Shown: positions 34,584-43,760 of the stretch, piece by piece
Position numbering within the stretch: position 1 is the stretch's first letter
Layout: each line of letters starts with the position of its first letter
Source: ZC4RG35 sp040878345
GTDB lineage: Bacteria; Actinomycetota; Acidimicrobiia; Spongiisociales; ZC4RG35
DNA length: 64,000 nucleotides
Assembly (NCBI GenBank): GCA_040878345.1
Contig: JBBDML010000018.1
Location: 248,001-312,000, forward strand
Direction: 5' to 3'
Notes under the pieces: model-generated
The model's input: the letters and a program-made list of their open reading frames with translations, nothing else
What the model was told of the DNA's origin: nothing
Database searches by the model: none
Program-made: the position numbers and the translations under genes

Positions 34584-36350
34584 TCAGTAGGAAGCCATTA
34601 CCCCATCGTTGGGCCGGCCAATCTCCGTCCCGGGCTTGCCGGGGAGCGTGAGCTCGAAGTGGGGCCGGCCATCCCGGACATACTCCAGGGAGCCGCTCAT
34701 CATCTCGGCGAGTTGACGAGACACCGCCAGCCCGATCCCCACGGACCCGGGTTGGGTCGGGGACTGGGCCGAGCGGTAGTAACGCTCGAAGATCAGCTCG
34801 GTCTCGGCTTCCGGGACCCCGCTGCCGTCATCGGCCACGATCACCTTGGCGAGTTCGTCACTACTCTCGATCAGGACCAGTATCCGCTCACCCCCGTACT
34901 TGACGGCATTGGTGAGCAGGTTCCTTATCACCTGGCGGACTCGGAGGGGGTCGGCCCAGGCAGTCACGTCGCTACCTTCGATGGTGACCACTTTGTGGGT
35001 GGGGTGCGACTCCCTGACACCTTCCGCCACCCGCCTCACCTGATCGAGGAGGTCGATCGACTCCGGCTTGATCGAGAGGTTCCCGAAGTCGGCCCGCGAC
35101 GCCACCAAGAGGTCCTCGACCAATTCGGCGAGCTCGCGACTCTGGAGGGCGATGATCCCATTCAGCTCGTCGAGCTCCTCGTCACCGAGGCTGGTCCGGC
35201 TGGAGACCAGCTCCTCCGACAACCCGACGATGGCGGTGAGTGGGGTGCGGATCTCGTGGCTGACCGATGCCAGAAGGCGGTCCTTCGAGTCGCTGGACGC
35301 CCTGAGCTCATCGGCGTCATCCTGACGCTTCCAGTAGGCGCCGATCATGTGGGAGGCCCTCCACAGCGTCTGGACCTCGGCGTCTGTCCAGCGCCGATCC
35401 TCGGTGTACTGGATGAACCCGATCGATCCCCTCATCATCTTGCCTACGAAGATGGGGACCGAGACCTCCGAGACGATGCCGTCCTCCTGATAAGGGCGTC
35501 TCTCGTCTCCCTCGAGCTCCTTGGTGTGGACCACCATCGCCCGACCCGTGGAGAGGGCCTTGTACACAGTTGGGATCACCGAGTAGCGGCCCTTCTTCCA
35601 GCCTTGGCCCAGACCGCTGGCCTTTCGGACGGCGTCGGCGATTATCTCCCAACCCGGCTCGCCGTCGATGTCCACGGTCCGGTCGACGTAGGCGTAGTCG
35701 GCGTCGGTGGCTTCCAGCAGTGCCCTGGTCGCCTCGTACACCGCGAAGGCGTCGGAGTGGAACAGAAGCGCCTCCGAGCAACTGGCGATGGCGTCCTGGA
35801 GCCTGGCCGAGCGATCGTGGCTCTCGATGGAATCCCTGAGCTGGTCGAAGAGGTCTGAGACCAGTGCGGTGGTGAGGATCACACCGGCTACCGCGATCAT
35901 CACCCGGATCCCGAGGGTCCCCGGGTCCTCGTTGAGCAGGATCCCGACCGTGATCACCCATACCGCCACCGACGACGACAGGGCCCCCGCCCAGACCAGC
36001 CGGTTGCCCATGACCAAGGTGCCGGCGAGCACGGAGAGGGCGATCATCAGCCCGAAGGTGGTGGTGAAGTCGAAGGCCGTCACATCCACGTCGAGCAGGG
36101 CCTCGATCACCACCAGGCCGCCGGTGAAGAGCATGGTGCTGAGGACGAGTGGGACCGAGCTGGCGTCTCGGTTGCGAGCCGTGTATAGAGCCCACACCGT
36201 GAGGACGGCATACCCCACCCAGCGCAGCGAGGAACCGGGGGCGCCGCTGGCGAGCTCGATGATGGCGAGAGCCGGCACGATGACGGCGAACAGGACCGCT
36301 ACATAGCGGTGGAAGCGATGCTGAGCCTCCACGGGAGAGCGTAAGTCCAC
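34584..36350 (-). CDS. membrane sensor histidine kinase with GAF-like domain
   Basis: Protein of 588 residues from the GTG at 36350. The N-terminal ~200 residues hold about six transmembrane helices with no large extracellular loop. A GAF-like sensory region follows (ASCSEALLFHSDAFAVYEATRALLE through FVGKMMRGSIGFIQYTEDR). HisKA H-box is LLASVSHEIRTPLTAIVGL near residue 350, and the ATPase has NLLTNAVKYGG, DDGSGVPEAE, FERYYRS and GIGLAVSRQLAEMM. A longer upstream frame into the NUDIX gene is not credible. No cognate response regulator is adjacent. Confidence 0.88.
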   Translation of the reverse strand: MDLRSPVEAQHRFHRYVAVLFAVIVPALAIIELASGAPGSSLRWVGYAVLTVWALYTARNRDASSVPLVLSTMLFTGGLVVIEALLDVDVTAFDFTTTFGLMIALSVLAGTLVMGNRLVWAGALSSSVAVWVITVGILLNEDPGTLGIRVMIAVAGVILTTALVSDLFDQLRDSIESHDRSARLQDAIASCSEALLFHSDAFAVYEATRALLEATDADYAYVDRTVDIDGEPGWEIIADAVRKASGLGQGWKKGRYSVIPTVYKALSTGRAMVVHTKELEGDERRPYQEDGIVSEVSVPIFVGKMMRGSIGFIQYTEDRRWTDAEVQTLWRASHMIGAYWKRQDDADELRASSDSKDRLLASVSHEIRTPLTAIVGLSEELVSSRTSLGDEELDELNGIIALQSRELAELVEDLLVASRADFGNLSIKPESIDLLDQVRRVAEGVRESHPTHKVVTIEGSDVTAWADPLRVRQVIRNLLTNAVKYGGERILVLIESSDELAKVIVADDGSGVPEAETELIFERYYRSAQSPTQPGSVGIGLAVSRQLAEMMSGSLEYVRDGRPHFELTLPGKPGTEIGRPNDGVMASY

Positions 36351-36400
36351 GGGCTTTGATCGGCATCGGAGCCTCTGATACTGAAGGTCGGAAGGCTCAT

Positions 36401-36928
36401 TCAGTCCAGACCGACCAGCTGCCGCACCATCCGCGCCGTCGCTCCCCAGAGCGTGTCCCCGTCGAGGTCGTAGTACCAGACCTCCCAGCCGTTCCACGGG
36501 ATCGACCACCAGCGCTCGACGTCCGCCAAGTCGGCCAATCGAGGGGTGTGGACCCGGTCCACCTCGCGCTCCGACAGAACCAGGTTGAGGGGGGTCTCGA
36601 CCCGCCCCACCACCGGGACCACCAGGAGCGAGAACTCGACCGTGTCGATGACGGGGAGGAATCCGAGCACCTCGACCCGCCCGGGCTCGATACCCACCTC
36701 CTCCTGAGCCTCGCGCAGAGCGGTGTCGACCGGCCCGCGGTCGTCGGCGTGGGGCCGGCCACCAGGAAGAGCAATGTGACCGGCGTGGGTGGGCATGGTG
36801 TCCGGCCGCTTGATCAGCAACAGCCTGGTCTCACCGTCGTCGTCGGAGAACAGGGGGGCCAGGACCGCGGCCATCGGCTTGTCCCCAGGATCTGGGTAAT
36901 CGTCCACGACGTGCAATCGGTCCCACAT
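36401..36928 (-). CDS. NUDIX hydrolase, CoA-pyrophosphatase-like (NudL)
   Basis: Protein of 175 residues. The Nudix box is GGRPHADDRGPVDTALREAQ followed by EEVGI, with the key REAQEEVG helix. The usual upstream UPF0035-type LLLIKRPDTMPTHAGHIALPGG segment is characteristic of CoA diphosphatases, which cleave CoA and acyl-CoA to phosphopantetheine. The ATG at 36928 is preferred over a start 39 bases upstream, which would overlap the divergent GNAT gene. It is probably cotranscribed with the histidine kinase downstream. Confidence 0.9.
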   Translation of the reverse strand: MWDRLHVVDDYPDPGDKPMAAVLAPLFSDDDGETRLLLIKRPDTMPTHAGHIALPGGRPHADDRGPVDTALREAQEEVGIEPGRVEVLGFLPVIDTVEFSLLVVPVVGRVETPLNLVLSEREVDRVHTPRLADLADVERWWSIPWNGWEVWYYDLDGDTLWGATARMVRQLVGLD

Positions 36929-36967
36929 GGCCGTTGTGGAGGTTAAGTGCCCCGATATCCTGGGCAA

Positions 36968-37546
36968 ATGCCGAGAGGCGTCCTCGAGACAGACCGTCTC
37001 GTCATGCAGCGCTTCAGCCGTCGCGACGCGACGACGCTCGACGACGCCATACGCGCCTCATTGCCGGACCTCAACCAGTGGCTCCCGTGGGCCCGGATGG
37101 ATTACAACACCGGTGACACCGGCGCCTTTCTCAGGGAATCGATGCTGGCCTGGCGCGATGACCGAGCCTGGGACTACTCGATCCGCGCCAAGGAAGATAC
37201 CGGCCGTCACATCGGGAACGTCTCGTTCTGGACCGTGTCCAAGCTGGGCAAGATCATGGAGATCGGTTACTGGGTGCGCTCCGATGAGACCGGCAAGGGA
37301 GTCTGCACCGAGGCGGTCGACAGGATCCTGGAAGAGGCCTTCGGCGCCCTCGGGTACCACAAGGCGGTGCTTCGGATCGCGGTGGGCAACGACGCCTCCG
37401 ATCGAGTCGCCCACAAGCTGGGTTTCATAAGGGAGGGCGTGCTCCGAGAGGAGTTGCTGATCAGGGGGAATTGGGTCGACCACTCCCATTGGTCACTGCT
37501 CGACAGGGAGTACCGAGCCCTGAAGCGAAGCGAGCTGGCCCACTGA
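36968..37546 (+). CDS. GNAT N-acetyltransferase, RimJ/RimL type
   Basis: Acetyl-CoA-dependent acyltransferase of 192 residues. The RimJ/L pattern is clear: LETDRLVMQRFSRRDA at the start, LPDLNQWLPWA, HIGNVSFWTV, EIGYWVRSDETGKGVCTEAV (acetyl-CoA loop, with GKG in place of the classic GxG/A), and RIAVGNDASDRVAHKLGFIREGVLRE. Family members acetylate ribosomal protein N-termini or other amines; the target is unknown. The ATG at 36968 fits the family start. The stop is followed by a perfect palindromic repeat. Confidence 0.9.
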   Translation: MPRGVLETDRLVMQRFSRRDATTLDDAIRASLPDLNQWLPWARMDYNTGDTGAFLRESMLAWRDDRAWDYSIRAKEDTGRHIGNVSFWTVSKLGKIMEIGYWVRSDETGKGVCTEAVDRILEEAFGALGYHKAVLRIAVGNDASDRVAHKLGFIREGVLREELLIRGNWVDHSHWSLLDREYRALKRSELAH

Positions 37547-37550
37547 CATC

Positions 37551-37599
37551 CATGCATTTGTATGTGGTTGCGCTGAGCGCAACCACATACAAATGCATG
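37551..37599. repeat. CATGCATTTGTAT palindrome, copy R3 (perfect 49-nt palindrome)
   Basis: Two exactly complementary 24-base arms (37551-37574 and 37576-37599), starting CATGCATTTGTATG and ending in GCGCT, around a single central G. It fills the space between the GNAT gene (stop 37546) and nuoN of cluster 1 (stop 37605), which converge. This is the best-preserved member of the family and shows its likely original form. Confidence 0.97.
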
Positions 37600-37604
37600 G
37601 GGGA

Positions 37605-39089
37605 TCAGCCGCCGACGGCGATCACCTTCGAGGCCTCACCCACGAAGGTGGTGATTGCCGGGTAGAAGCCGACTGCCACCGTCAACGCCATCGAGATCCC
37701 CAAGGCGAGGCGGAGCGAGCCGGCTGGGGCGCTGGTCGGGTCACCGGCGAAGTCGCCTGCGGGATCGTCGAGCCACACCGTCTTGATCACCTTGGCGTAG
37801 TAGTACAGGGCCAGCACCGCATTGACCGCAGCGATCACCGCCAGTGCGATGGTGGCCTCCCCTCCGGCGATCATCACCGAGCGGAACATCACGAATTTGG
37901 CGAACCAGCCGGCAAGGGGCGGTATCCCGGCGAGGCTGAAGAAGAAGACGCCCACCAGGAGACCGACCCGGGGCTGTACCTTCCCGATCCCGGCCCAGGC
38001 ACCGAGTTCACCGGACTGGGTGATGCGGGCCCCGGCGATGACCACGGCGAATGCTCCCAGGTTCATCACCGCATAGATGACCAGATAGATCACGGTGGCG
38101 GCGAACCCCTCCTCGAGGTCGGACCCGGAGATGGCGGCGGCGGCAAAGGGCACCAGCATGAACCCGGCCTGGGCGATCGAGGAGTAGGCGAGAAGACGCA
38201 CGATGTTGGTCTGTCTCAAGGCGGAGAGGTTCCCGATGGTCATCGAAAGCGTGGCCAGCAGCCAGAGCGCCGGGGCCCAGATGTCGGAGAGCCCGGGGAG
38301 GGCGAGGTACATCACGAGCAGCATGGCGACGAACCCGGCGGCCTTGGAGTTGACCGACAGGTAGGCGGTGATCGGAGTCGGGGCTCCCTCGTAGGTGTCC
38401 GGGGCCCAGAAGTGGAAGGGAACGGCCGCGATCTTGAAGGCGAAGCCGATGATGACGAAGAGCACCGCCATCACCATCAGCGGCTCCTCCGACCGCCCCG
38501 CGGTGGCTGCGGCGAGGGCTGTGAACTCAACCTCACCGGTGAGCCCGAAGAGGAGTGACATCCCGTAGAGGAGGATGGCGGTGGAGAGAACCCCGAGGAT
38601 GAAGTATTTCATCGAGGCCTCGTTCGACTTGACGTCCCCCTTGCGCCACCCGGCGAGCATGTAGAGGGGGCCGGTGACCAACTCGATCCCGATGAAGAGC
38701 ACGATCAGATCGCGTGCCGAGGCCAACACCAGGGACCCGAGGACCGAGGCAAGCAGAAGGAAGTAATACTCGCCCTGGTAGTAGCGGTCGGACTCGATGA
38801 CGTCTTGGGACATGAGGAAGACCACGTAGGCGGCGATGAGGAAAAGCCCCTTGAGGACCAGGGCGAACTGATCCACCACGAATGAGTCGTCGAACATCGA
38901 CCTGACTTCACCGGAGAATGCGAGAAAGGCCAGGGGAAGCAAGGCGAGAGCGGTCCCGGCAACCGCAGTCGTCGCCGTCCAGTACTTCTTCGAGCGAGGG
39001 AGCACCAGGTCGAGGGCGAGTACCGCGACCATCGTGGCCACCAGGATGAGCTCCGGTGCCAGGGCCAGGTAGTCGACTTCGAAGGTCAC
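37605..39089 (-). CDS. nuoN: NADH-quinone oxidoreductase subunit N (cluster 1)
   Basis: Antiporter-like membrane subunit of complex I, 494 residues, about 14 transmembrane helices. It has the proton-antiporter core with VTGPLYMLAGWRKGDVKSNEASMKYFILG and KIAAVPFHFWAPDTYEGAPTPITAYLSVNSKAAGF, which carry the functional Glu and Lys residues of the half-channels. The start is the GTG at 39089. It is separated from nuoM by a 121-base gap that holds a GTAC-heptad element, so it may be transcribed or translated apart. It is the last gene of the 11-subunit cluster. Confidence 0.95.
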   Translation of the reverse strand: MTFEVDYLALAPELILVATMVAVLALDLVLPRSKKYWTATTAVAGTALALLPLAFLAFSGEVRSMFDDSFVVDQFALVLKGLFLIAAYVVFLMSQDVIESDRYYQGEYYFLLLASVLGSLVLASARDLIVLFIGIELVTGPLYMLAGWRKGDVKSNEASMKYFILGVLSTAILLYGMSLLFGLTGEVEFTALAAATAGRSEEPLMVMAVLFVIIGFAFKIAAVPFHFWAPDTYEGAPTPITAYLSVNSKAAGFVAMLLVMYLALPGLSDIWAPALWLLATLSMTIGNLSALRQTNIVRLLAYSSIAQAGFMLVPFAAAAISGSDLEEGFAATVIYLVIYAVMNLGAFAVVIAGARITQSGELGAWAGIGKVQPRVGLLVGVFFFSLAGIPPLAGWFAKFVMFRSVMIAGGEATIALAVIAAVNAVLALYYYAKVIKTVWLDDPAGDFAGDPTSAPAGSLRLALGISMALTVAVGFYPAITTFVGEASKVIAVGG

Positions 39090-39102
39090 TGCGTGACCTC
39101 TC

Positions 39103-39207
39103 GTACCTGATACCTGGTACCTGGTACTTGGAACCGCGCCGGATGATGGTCGAGGTACTCAGTACCCGGTACCCGGTACGGAGCGAGGTGAGCGGAGTGA
39201 GCCGAGC
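39103..39207. repeat. GTAC-heptad element, copy B
   Basis: Between nuoM and nuoN of cluster 1. Left side has repeated TACCTGG/TACTTGG heptads, right side has GGTACTC-AGTACCC-GGTACCC-GGTAC, arranged as an imperfect inverted repeat. A tail GAGCGAGGTGAGCGGAGTGA follows. It shares layout and tail with copies C and D. Confidence 0.85.
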
Positions 39208-39210
39208 TCC

Positions 39211-40797
39211 TCATCCTCCGAACACCATGCTGACCATGGAGGTCACCGTGTCGGTGGTCGCGTTGAACACCAGCTTGGGGTAGAGGCCGATGATCACGAT
39301 GAGGACGACCATGGGCACCCAGGAGGCCAGCTCGAAACGGTCGGCGTCGTGGAGGTCGTGACCGTCCCATTCCGAGGAGGGCTCCCCGAGGTTCACCCGC
39401 TGCAGCATCCAGAGCATGTAGCCGGCGGTCAGCACGGTGCCCACCGCCCCCGCCACCATGGCGCTGCGGAACACACCGAGGGACAGCCCGTCGAGGGGGT
39501 TGTAGGAGCCGACCAGCGACATGAACTCCCCCCAGAACCCGGCCAGGCCGGGAAGGCCCAGGGAAGCGATGGCGGTGAAAGCGAAGATCCCGCCGATCAC
39601 CGGCATCAGCTTCATGTTGCCCCCAAGACGCGCCATCTCCCTGGTGTGGTAGCGGTGGCTCATCGACCCGGCGAGAAAGAAGAGAAGGCCGGTGATCAGA
39701 CCGTGGGCCACCATCCCGATGACCGCAGCGTTGATCCCGACGTCGGTGAGGGTGGAGATCCCCAGCATGACGAAGCCCATGTGCCCCACCGAGGAGAAGG
39801 CGATGAGACGTTTCATGTCGGTCTGGGCCAGGCAGGCCAGCGACCCATAGATGATCCCGATCACGGCGAGGATGGCGATGACCGGAGCCCAGTTGACCGC
39901 TTCCTGGGGGAGTATTGGCAGCGAGATCCGGATGAACCCGTAGGAGCCGAGCTTCAGGAGGATGGCGGCCAGGAGCACCGAGCCCACAGTGGGAGCCGCG
40001 GTATGGGCGTCGGGGAGCCAGGTGTGAAGCGGCCACATCGGGACCTTGACCGCGAACCCGAGGAACATGGCGCCGAACACCAGGAAGGCGAAATTCCCGG
40101 TAAATGCGCCCTGGGCGCCGAGCTGGGTGAGCGCCGTTATGTCGAAGGTCCGCTCCGGCCCCACGTTCCCCGACTCGAAATAGAGGGCGAGGAACCCGAG
40201 GAGCAGAAACGCCGACCCGAACAGGGTGAACAGGAAGAACTTGATCGAGGCATAGAGCCTGGTCTCGTACTCCTTGCGGAACCCGGGGATCCTCCTTGGG
40301 GTCTTGTCACCCCAGATCCCGATCATGAAGTACATGGGGACCAGGACCACTTCGAAGAAGATGAAGAAGAGGACCAGGTCGAGGGCGACAAAAGTCCCAT
40401 TCATCCCGGTGGCCAGGATCAGCATCAGGATGAGGAAGGCCTTGGGGTTCCGCGGCTCCTCCCAATGATTCCAGGAGTAGATCACCGACAGGACCACCAC
40501 GAAGGTGGAGAGGACCAGCAAGGGGAGGCTGATCCCGTCGACCCCGAGGTGGTAATTGGCATTGATGGCGCCGATCCAGGTCTCATCGACCTCGAACTGG
40601 TAGCTGTTGTAGCCCGAGGCGCCGAAGTCGAACTGGCCTACCAGCAGCACACTGGCAAGGAAGGTGAGGACCGCAACCAGGAGGCCGGTCCGCTTGAGGA
40701 CGTCCTCGTTGGAGCCGGGGATCAACCCCAAGAGCAGTGCTCCGACAAAGGGCAGGAAGACGATGATCGTCAGACCCCAGCTTTCAAACCAATCCAT
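39211..40797 (-). CDS. nuoM: NADH-quinone oxidoreductase subunit M (cluster 1)
   Basis: Antiporter-like complex I subunit of 528 residues with about 14 transmembrane helices. Signatures include GVDGISLPLLVLSTF, the conserved Glu in FIFFEVVLVPMYFMIGIWG, FAVKVPMWPLHTWLPDAHTAAPTVGS with the key Lys and His, and the RLIAFSSVGHMGFVMLG block. It lies 22 bases downstream of nuoL and is probably in one transcript with it. The 3' side is bounded by GTAC element B. Confidence 0.96.
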   Translation of the reverse strand: MDWFESWGLTIIVFLPFVGALLLGLIPGSNEDVLKRTGLLVAVLTFLASVLLVGQFDFGASGYNSYQFEVDETWIGAINANYHLGVDGISLPLLVLSTFVVVLSVIYSWNHWEEPRNPKAFLILMLILATGMNGTFVALDLVLFFIFFEVVLVPMYFMIGIWGDKTPRRIPGFRKEYETRLYASIKFFLFTLFGSAFLLLGFLALYFESGNVGPERTFDITALTQLGAQGAFTGNFAFLVFGAMFLGFAVKVPMWPLHTWLPDAHTAAPTVGSVLLAAILLKLGSYGFIRISLPILPQEAVNWAPVIAILAVIGIIYGSLACLAQTDMKRLIAFSSVGHMGFVMLGISTLTDVGINAAVIGMVAHGLITGLLFFLAGSMSHRYHTREMARLGGNMKLMPVIGGIFAFTAIASLGLPGLAGFWGEFMSLVGSYNPLDGLSLGVFRSAMVAGAVGTVLTAGYMLWMLQRVNLGEPSSEWDGHDLHDADRFELASWVPMVVLIVIIGLYPKLVFNATTDTVTSMVSMVFGG

Positions 40798-40819
40798 CTC
40801 TCAGCCTCTCCACTTTTCC

Positions 40820-42796
40820 TTAGATCACGAACACGAACAACACGACGAGGATGATGGCCCCGGCGACGAAGGCGGCCGCGTATTGCTGGACCCGCCCGGT
40901 CTGCCACTTCCGCACCGCTCCACCGGCCCCATCCGTCATCGCAGACAGGCCGTTGAATATCCCATCGACGCCGAGCTGGTCGACGCCGTTGTAGACGAGA
41001 TTGCCCAGCATCTTGACCAGGCCTCCAACCGTATTGATCGCCCCGTCGATCACATAGGTGTTGGTCCAGTCGACGAATCTCGCCAAGGGGCCGGTGGTGG
41101 CCCCGACCACCCCCAGTGCCAGATCGTCGATGAAGTACTTCCGTCTCAGCAGCGGATAGACCAGTGGGACCGCGAACCGATCCCGCATCTGTTGGGTCCC
41201 CTTGTCAGGGCCGAAGACCCGCCAGCCGAGAGCCAGCCCCAGGACCGCCGCAGCCAGCCCGATGCCGGCCAGAGCAAAGTCGATCGACTCGGCATGATGA
41301 TCACCCATCACCACCTCCCTCACCGCAAGCCAATCGGTGAAGTTCCCGATGCCGGGCCATGAGACACCGGGGATGTTGAGCAGACCGAACAGGATCGACC
41401 CGGTTGCCAGCGCCACCAATGGGCGGGTCATGATTGGGGGCGACTCGTGTGGGTGACCGTGACCTTTGTAGGAGCCATGGAAGGTGAGGGCGACGCAACG
41501 CGCCATGTAGAAAGCAGTGACGAAGGCCCCGGCGATGGCCACCCACATCACCGTGGTGTACCCCTCCTGACCCAACGTCGCCAAGATCTCGTCCTTGGAC
41601 CAGAACCCGGCCAGGGGGGCGATCCCGGAGAGGGCCAACGACCCGGCGACGAAGGTCCAGTAGGTGGTGGGCATCTCCTTGCGAAGCCCGCCCATGTCAC
41701 TCATGTTGTTGGAGTGGACCGCATGGATCACCGAGCCGGCGCCGAGGAAGAGGAGAGCCTTGAAGAAGGCATGGGTGAACAGGTGGAAGAGCCCGGCGGT
41801 GTACCCGCCGGCAGCGACCGCGGTCATCATGTATCCGAGCTGGGACACCGTCGAGTAGGCAAGGACCTTCTTGATGTCGTCGGCGACAAGGGCGAGCAGG
41901 CCGATGGCGAAGAGGGTGATGGCCCCGATCGCCACCATGAGGTTGCGGGTGTCAGCGCCGAGATACTCGTACAAGGGGAAAGTCCGGGCCATCAGGTAGA
42001 CCCCGGCAGTGACCATGGTGGCGGCGTGCATCAGGGCCGATACCGGGGTTGGGCCGGCCATCGCATCGGGTAGCCAGATGTGGAGTGGGAACTGGGCGCT
42101 CTTCCCCATGGCCCCGAAGAAGAGGAGAAGACCGGCGGTGACCGCCACAGCACCCAGGGCTTGGTTGTGCCCCGCCGCTGCCCGACCCAATTCGGCGAGG
42201 TCGAAGGTGCCGATGCTGACCCCGACCAGGATGGTCCCCAGGATCAACCCGACATCGGCCACCTTGTTGGTCATGAAGGCCTTGTTGCCCGCCTTCACGA
42301 TCTCGAGATCCTCCCAGTAGAACCCGATCAGGAAGTAGGAGGCCAGGCCGACTCCCTCCCAACCCACGATGAGCTGGATCAGGTTGGGGGCGCCGACCAG
42401 GACCAGCATCGCCCCGGCGAAGAGGGAGAAGGCGGCGAAGAACCAGTCGACACGTCGGTCGCCGTGCATGTACCCCAGGGCGTAGATGAAGACCAGGAGG
42501 CCGACCAGGTTGATCAGGAAGTACATCATGATCGAGAGCCCGTCGACCACCCACCCCAGCTCGAACACCAGCCCCGAGCCGATCCGGCCGATCTCGAAGG
42601 TGGTCTGGTCGAGGACTCCACCGGTCATGTTCATCACGAACAGGACGCTGGCCCACACCAGGTTGATGGCGAGGGCGCCCACCGCGATCTCCCCGCCCTG
42701 GTACTTCATCCTCTTTCCGAAGGCGAGGATGACGAGGAAGGCGAGGAGAGGGAGCACCAGCATGACCCCGGCGGTTTCGACGAAGAAGGAGCCCAC
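40820..42796 (-). CDS. nuoL: NADH-quinone oxidoreductase subunit L (cluster 1)
   Basis: Largest antiporter-like subunit, 658 residues, with the long C-terminal amphipathic helix expected along the membrane arm. It has WEGVGLASYFLIGFYWEDLEIVKAGNKAFMTNKVADVGL, KSAQFPLHIWLPDAMAGPTPVSALMHAATMVTAGVYL and KKVLAYSTVSQLGYMM, all typical of NuoL/ND5. The start is the ATG at 42796. GTAC element C separates it from nuoK upstream, so nuoL-nuoM may form a sub-operon. Confidence 0.96.
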   Translation of the reverse strand: MGSFFVETAGVMLVLPLLAFLVILAFGKRMKYQGGEIAVGALAINLVWASVLFVMNMTGGVLDQTTFEIGRIGSGLVFELGWVVDGLSIMMYFLINLVGLLVFIYALGYMHGDRRVDWFFAAFSLFAGAMLVLVGAPNLIQLIVGWEGVGLASYFLIGFYWEDLEIVKAGNKAFMTNKVADVGLILGTILVGVSIGTFDLAELGRAAAGHNQALGAVAVTAGLLLFFGAMGKSAQFPLHIWLPDAMAGPTPVSALMHAATMVTAGVYLMARTFPLYEYLGADTRNLMVAIGAITLFAIGLLALVADDIKKVLAYSTVSQLGYMMTAVAAGGYTAGLFHLFTHAFFKALLFLGAGSVIHAVHSNNMSDMGGLRKEMPTTYWTFVAGSLALSGIAPLAGFWSKDEILATLGQEGYTTVMWVAIAGAFVTAFYMARCVALTFHGSYKGHGHPHESPPIMTRPLVALATGSILFGLLNIPGVSWPGIGNFTDWLAVREVVMGDHHAESIDFALAGIGLAAAVLGLALGWRVFGPDKGTQQMRDRFAVPLVYPLLRRKYFIDDLALGVVGATTGPLARFVDWTNTYVIDGAINTVGGLVKMLGNLVYNGVDQLGVDGIFNGLSAMTDGAGGAVRKWQTGRVQQYAAAFVAGAIILVVLFVFVI

Positions 42797-42814
42797 TACG
42801 TGACCTCCTTCCTT

Positions 42815-42900
42815 GTGTACTTGGTACTTGGTACCTGGTACTTGGACGGTCTCTGTACCAAGTACTCCGTACCAAGCACCGCGAGGCGAAGCCGAGCCGC
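42815..42900. repeat. GTAC-heptad element, copy C
   Basis: Fills most of the nuoK-nuoL gap of cluster 1. Left half reads GTACTTGGTACTTGGTACCT, right half GTACCAAGTACTCCGTACCA, so the two pair as an imperfect hairpin around GGACGGTCTCT. The tail GCGAGGCGAAGCCGAG matches those of copies B and D. Confidence 0.88.
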
Positions 42901-42902
42901 GA

Positions 42903-43208
42903 TCACCATCGCATCAGGCTCAGGTCGTCGACATTGGCTGACCTTCGGTTGCGAAAGATCATCAGCACGATGGCCAGGCCGATCCCGACCTCGGCGGCGG
43001 CGACGGTGATGACGAAGATGGCGAACACCTGGCCGATGGCCTGTGAGGTGACCAGATACGACTCGAAGGCCACCAAGTTGATGTTGACCGCGGCCAACAT
43101 CAGCTCGACGGAGAGCAGGATCAGCACCAGGTTGCGTCGGACCAGGAGCCCGTAGACCCCGAAGGCGAACAGCGCCGCCGCCAAGACCAGGAATTGGGCG
43201 AGGATCAT
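42903..43208 (-). CDS. nuoK: NADH-quinone oxidoreductase subunit K (cluster 1)
   Basis: Small membrane subunit of 101 residues with three helices. It has the conserved Glu residues in ILLSVELMLAAVNINLVAF and VITVAAAEVGIGLAIVL, which are part of the central proton path near the quinone site. The ATG at 43208 shares its last base with the nuoJ stop. The C-terminus ends RRSANVDDLSLMRW, as in other NuoK. Confidence 0.95.
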   Translation of the reverse strand: MILAQFLVLAAALFAFGVYGLLVRRNLVLILLSVELMLAAVNINLVAFESYLVTSQAIGQVFAIFVITVAAAEVGIGLAIVLMIFRNRRSANVDDLSLMRW

Positions 43209-43759
43209 CAGACCGCAGCCCTTTCCTCTTCCTCGACCGGTGTCAGGTCGCGGCGGGCCAGGGTGATCCCCCCGATCAAGGCGCCGAGGAGGACGAAGGA
43301 CACCACTTCGAAGGGGATGACGAACCGACCCAGCAGCGACTCCCCGATGAGCTCGGTGCTTGTGGGGGTTCCGGTGGAGGTGATCAACCCGGTCCCGAAG
43401 GCATCGATCGAGGCCCACGACATGAGAGCGAACACCAGAACCGCCAGCACCGCCGGCACCGCCTTGTGCTCGGAGTCGAGTCCGACATCGAGCCCGGTGG
43501 GCGCCCTGGTGATCATGATCCCGAAGAGGAAGAGGACGATCACCGCCCCGATGTAGACCAGGACCAGCGACCAGGCGACGAACTCGGCGGAGAGGACGAG
43601 GAACAGCGCGGCGATGCCGCCGAGGGCACCCACCAGATAGAGGGCGGCGTGGACCACGTTCTTCGAGGTGACCACCCGGAAACCGGAGAAGAGCACCGCG
43701 AGGCCGATGGCGGAGAACACCCAGTTGACGGGCTCAGAGATCCAGTCGGCGATGGTCAA
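43208..43759 (-). CDS. nuoJ: NADH-quinone oxidoreductase subunit J (cluster 1)
   Basis: ND6-like membrane subunit of 183 residues, five helices. It contains VVTSKNVVHAALYLVGALGGIAALFLVLSAEFVAWSLVLVYIGAVIVLFLFGIMI, with the conserved VYIGAV kink of transmembrane helix 3 that couples quinone chemistry to proton pumping. It ends one base inside the nuoK start and begins immediately after nuoI (one-base gap). Charged residues in the loop LDSEHKA are typical. Confidence 0.94.
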   Translation of the reverse strand: MTIADWISEPVNWVFSAIGLAVLFSGFRVVTSKNVVHAALYLVGALGGIAALFLVLSAEFVAWSLVLVYIGAVIVLFLFGIMITRAPTGLDVGLDSEHKAVPAVLAVLVFALMSWASIDAFGTGLITSTGTPTSTELIGESLLGRFVIPFEVVSFVLLGALIGGITLARRDLTPVEEEERAAV

Positions 43760-43760
43760 C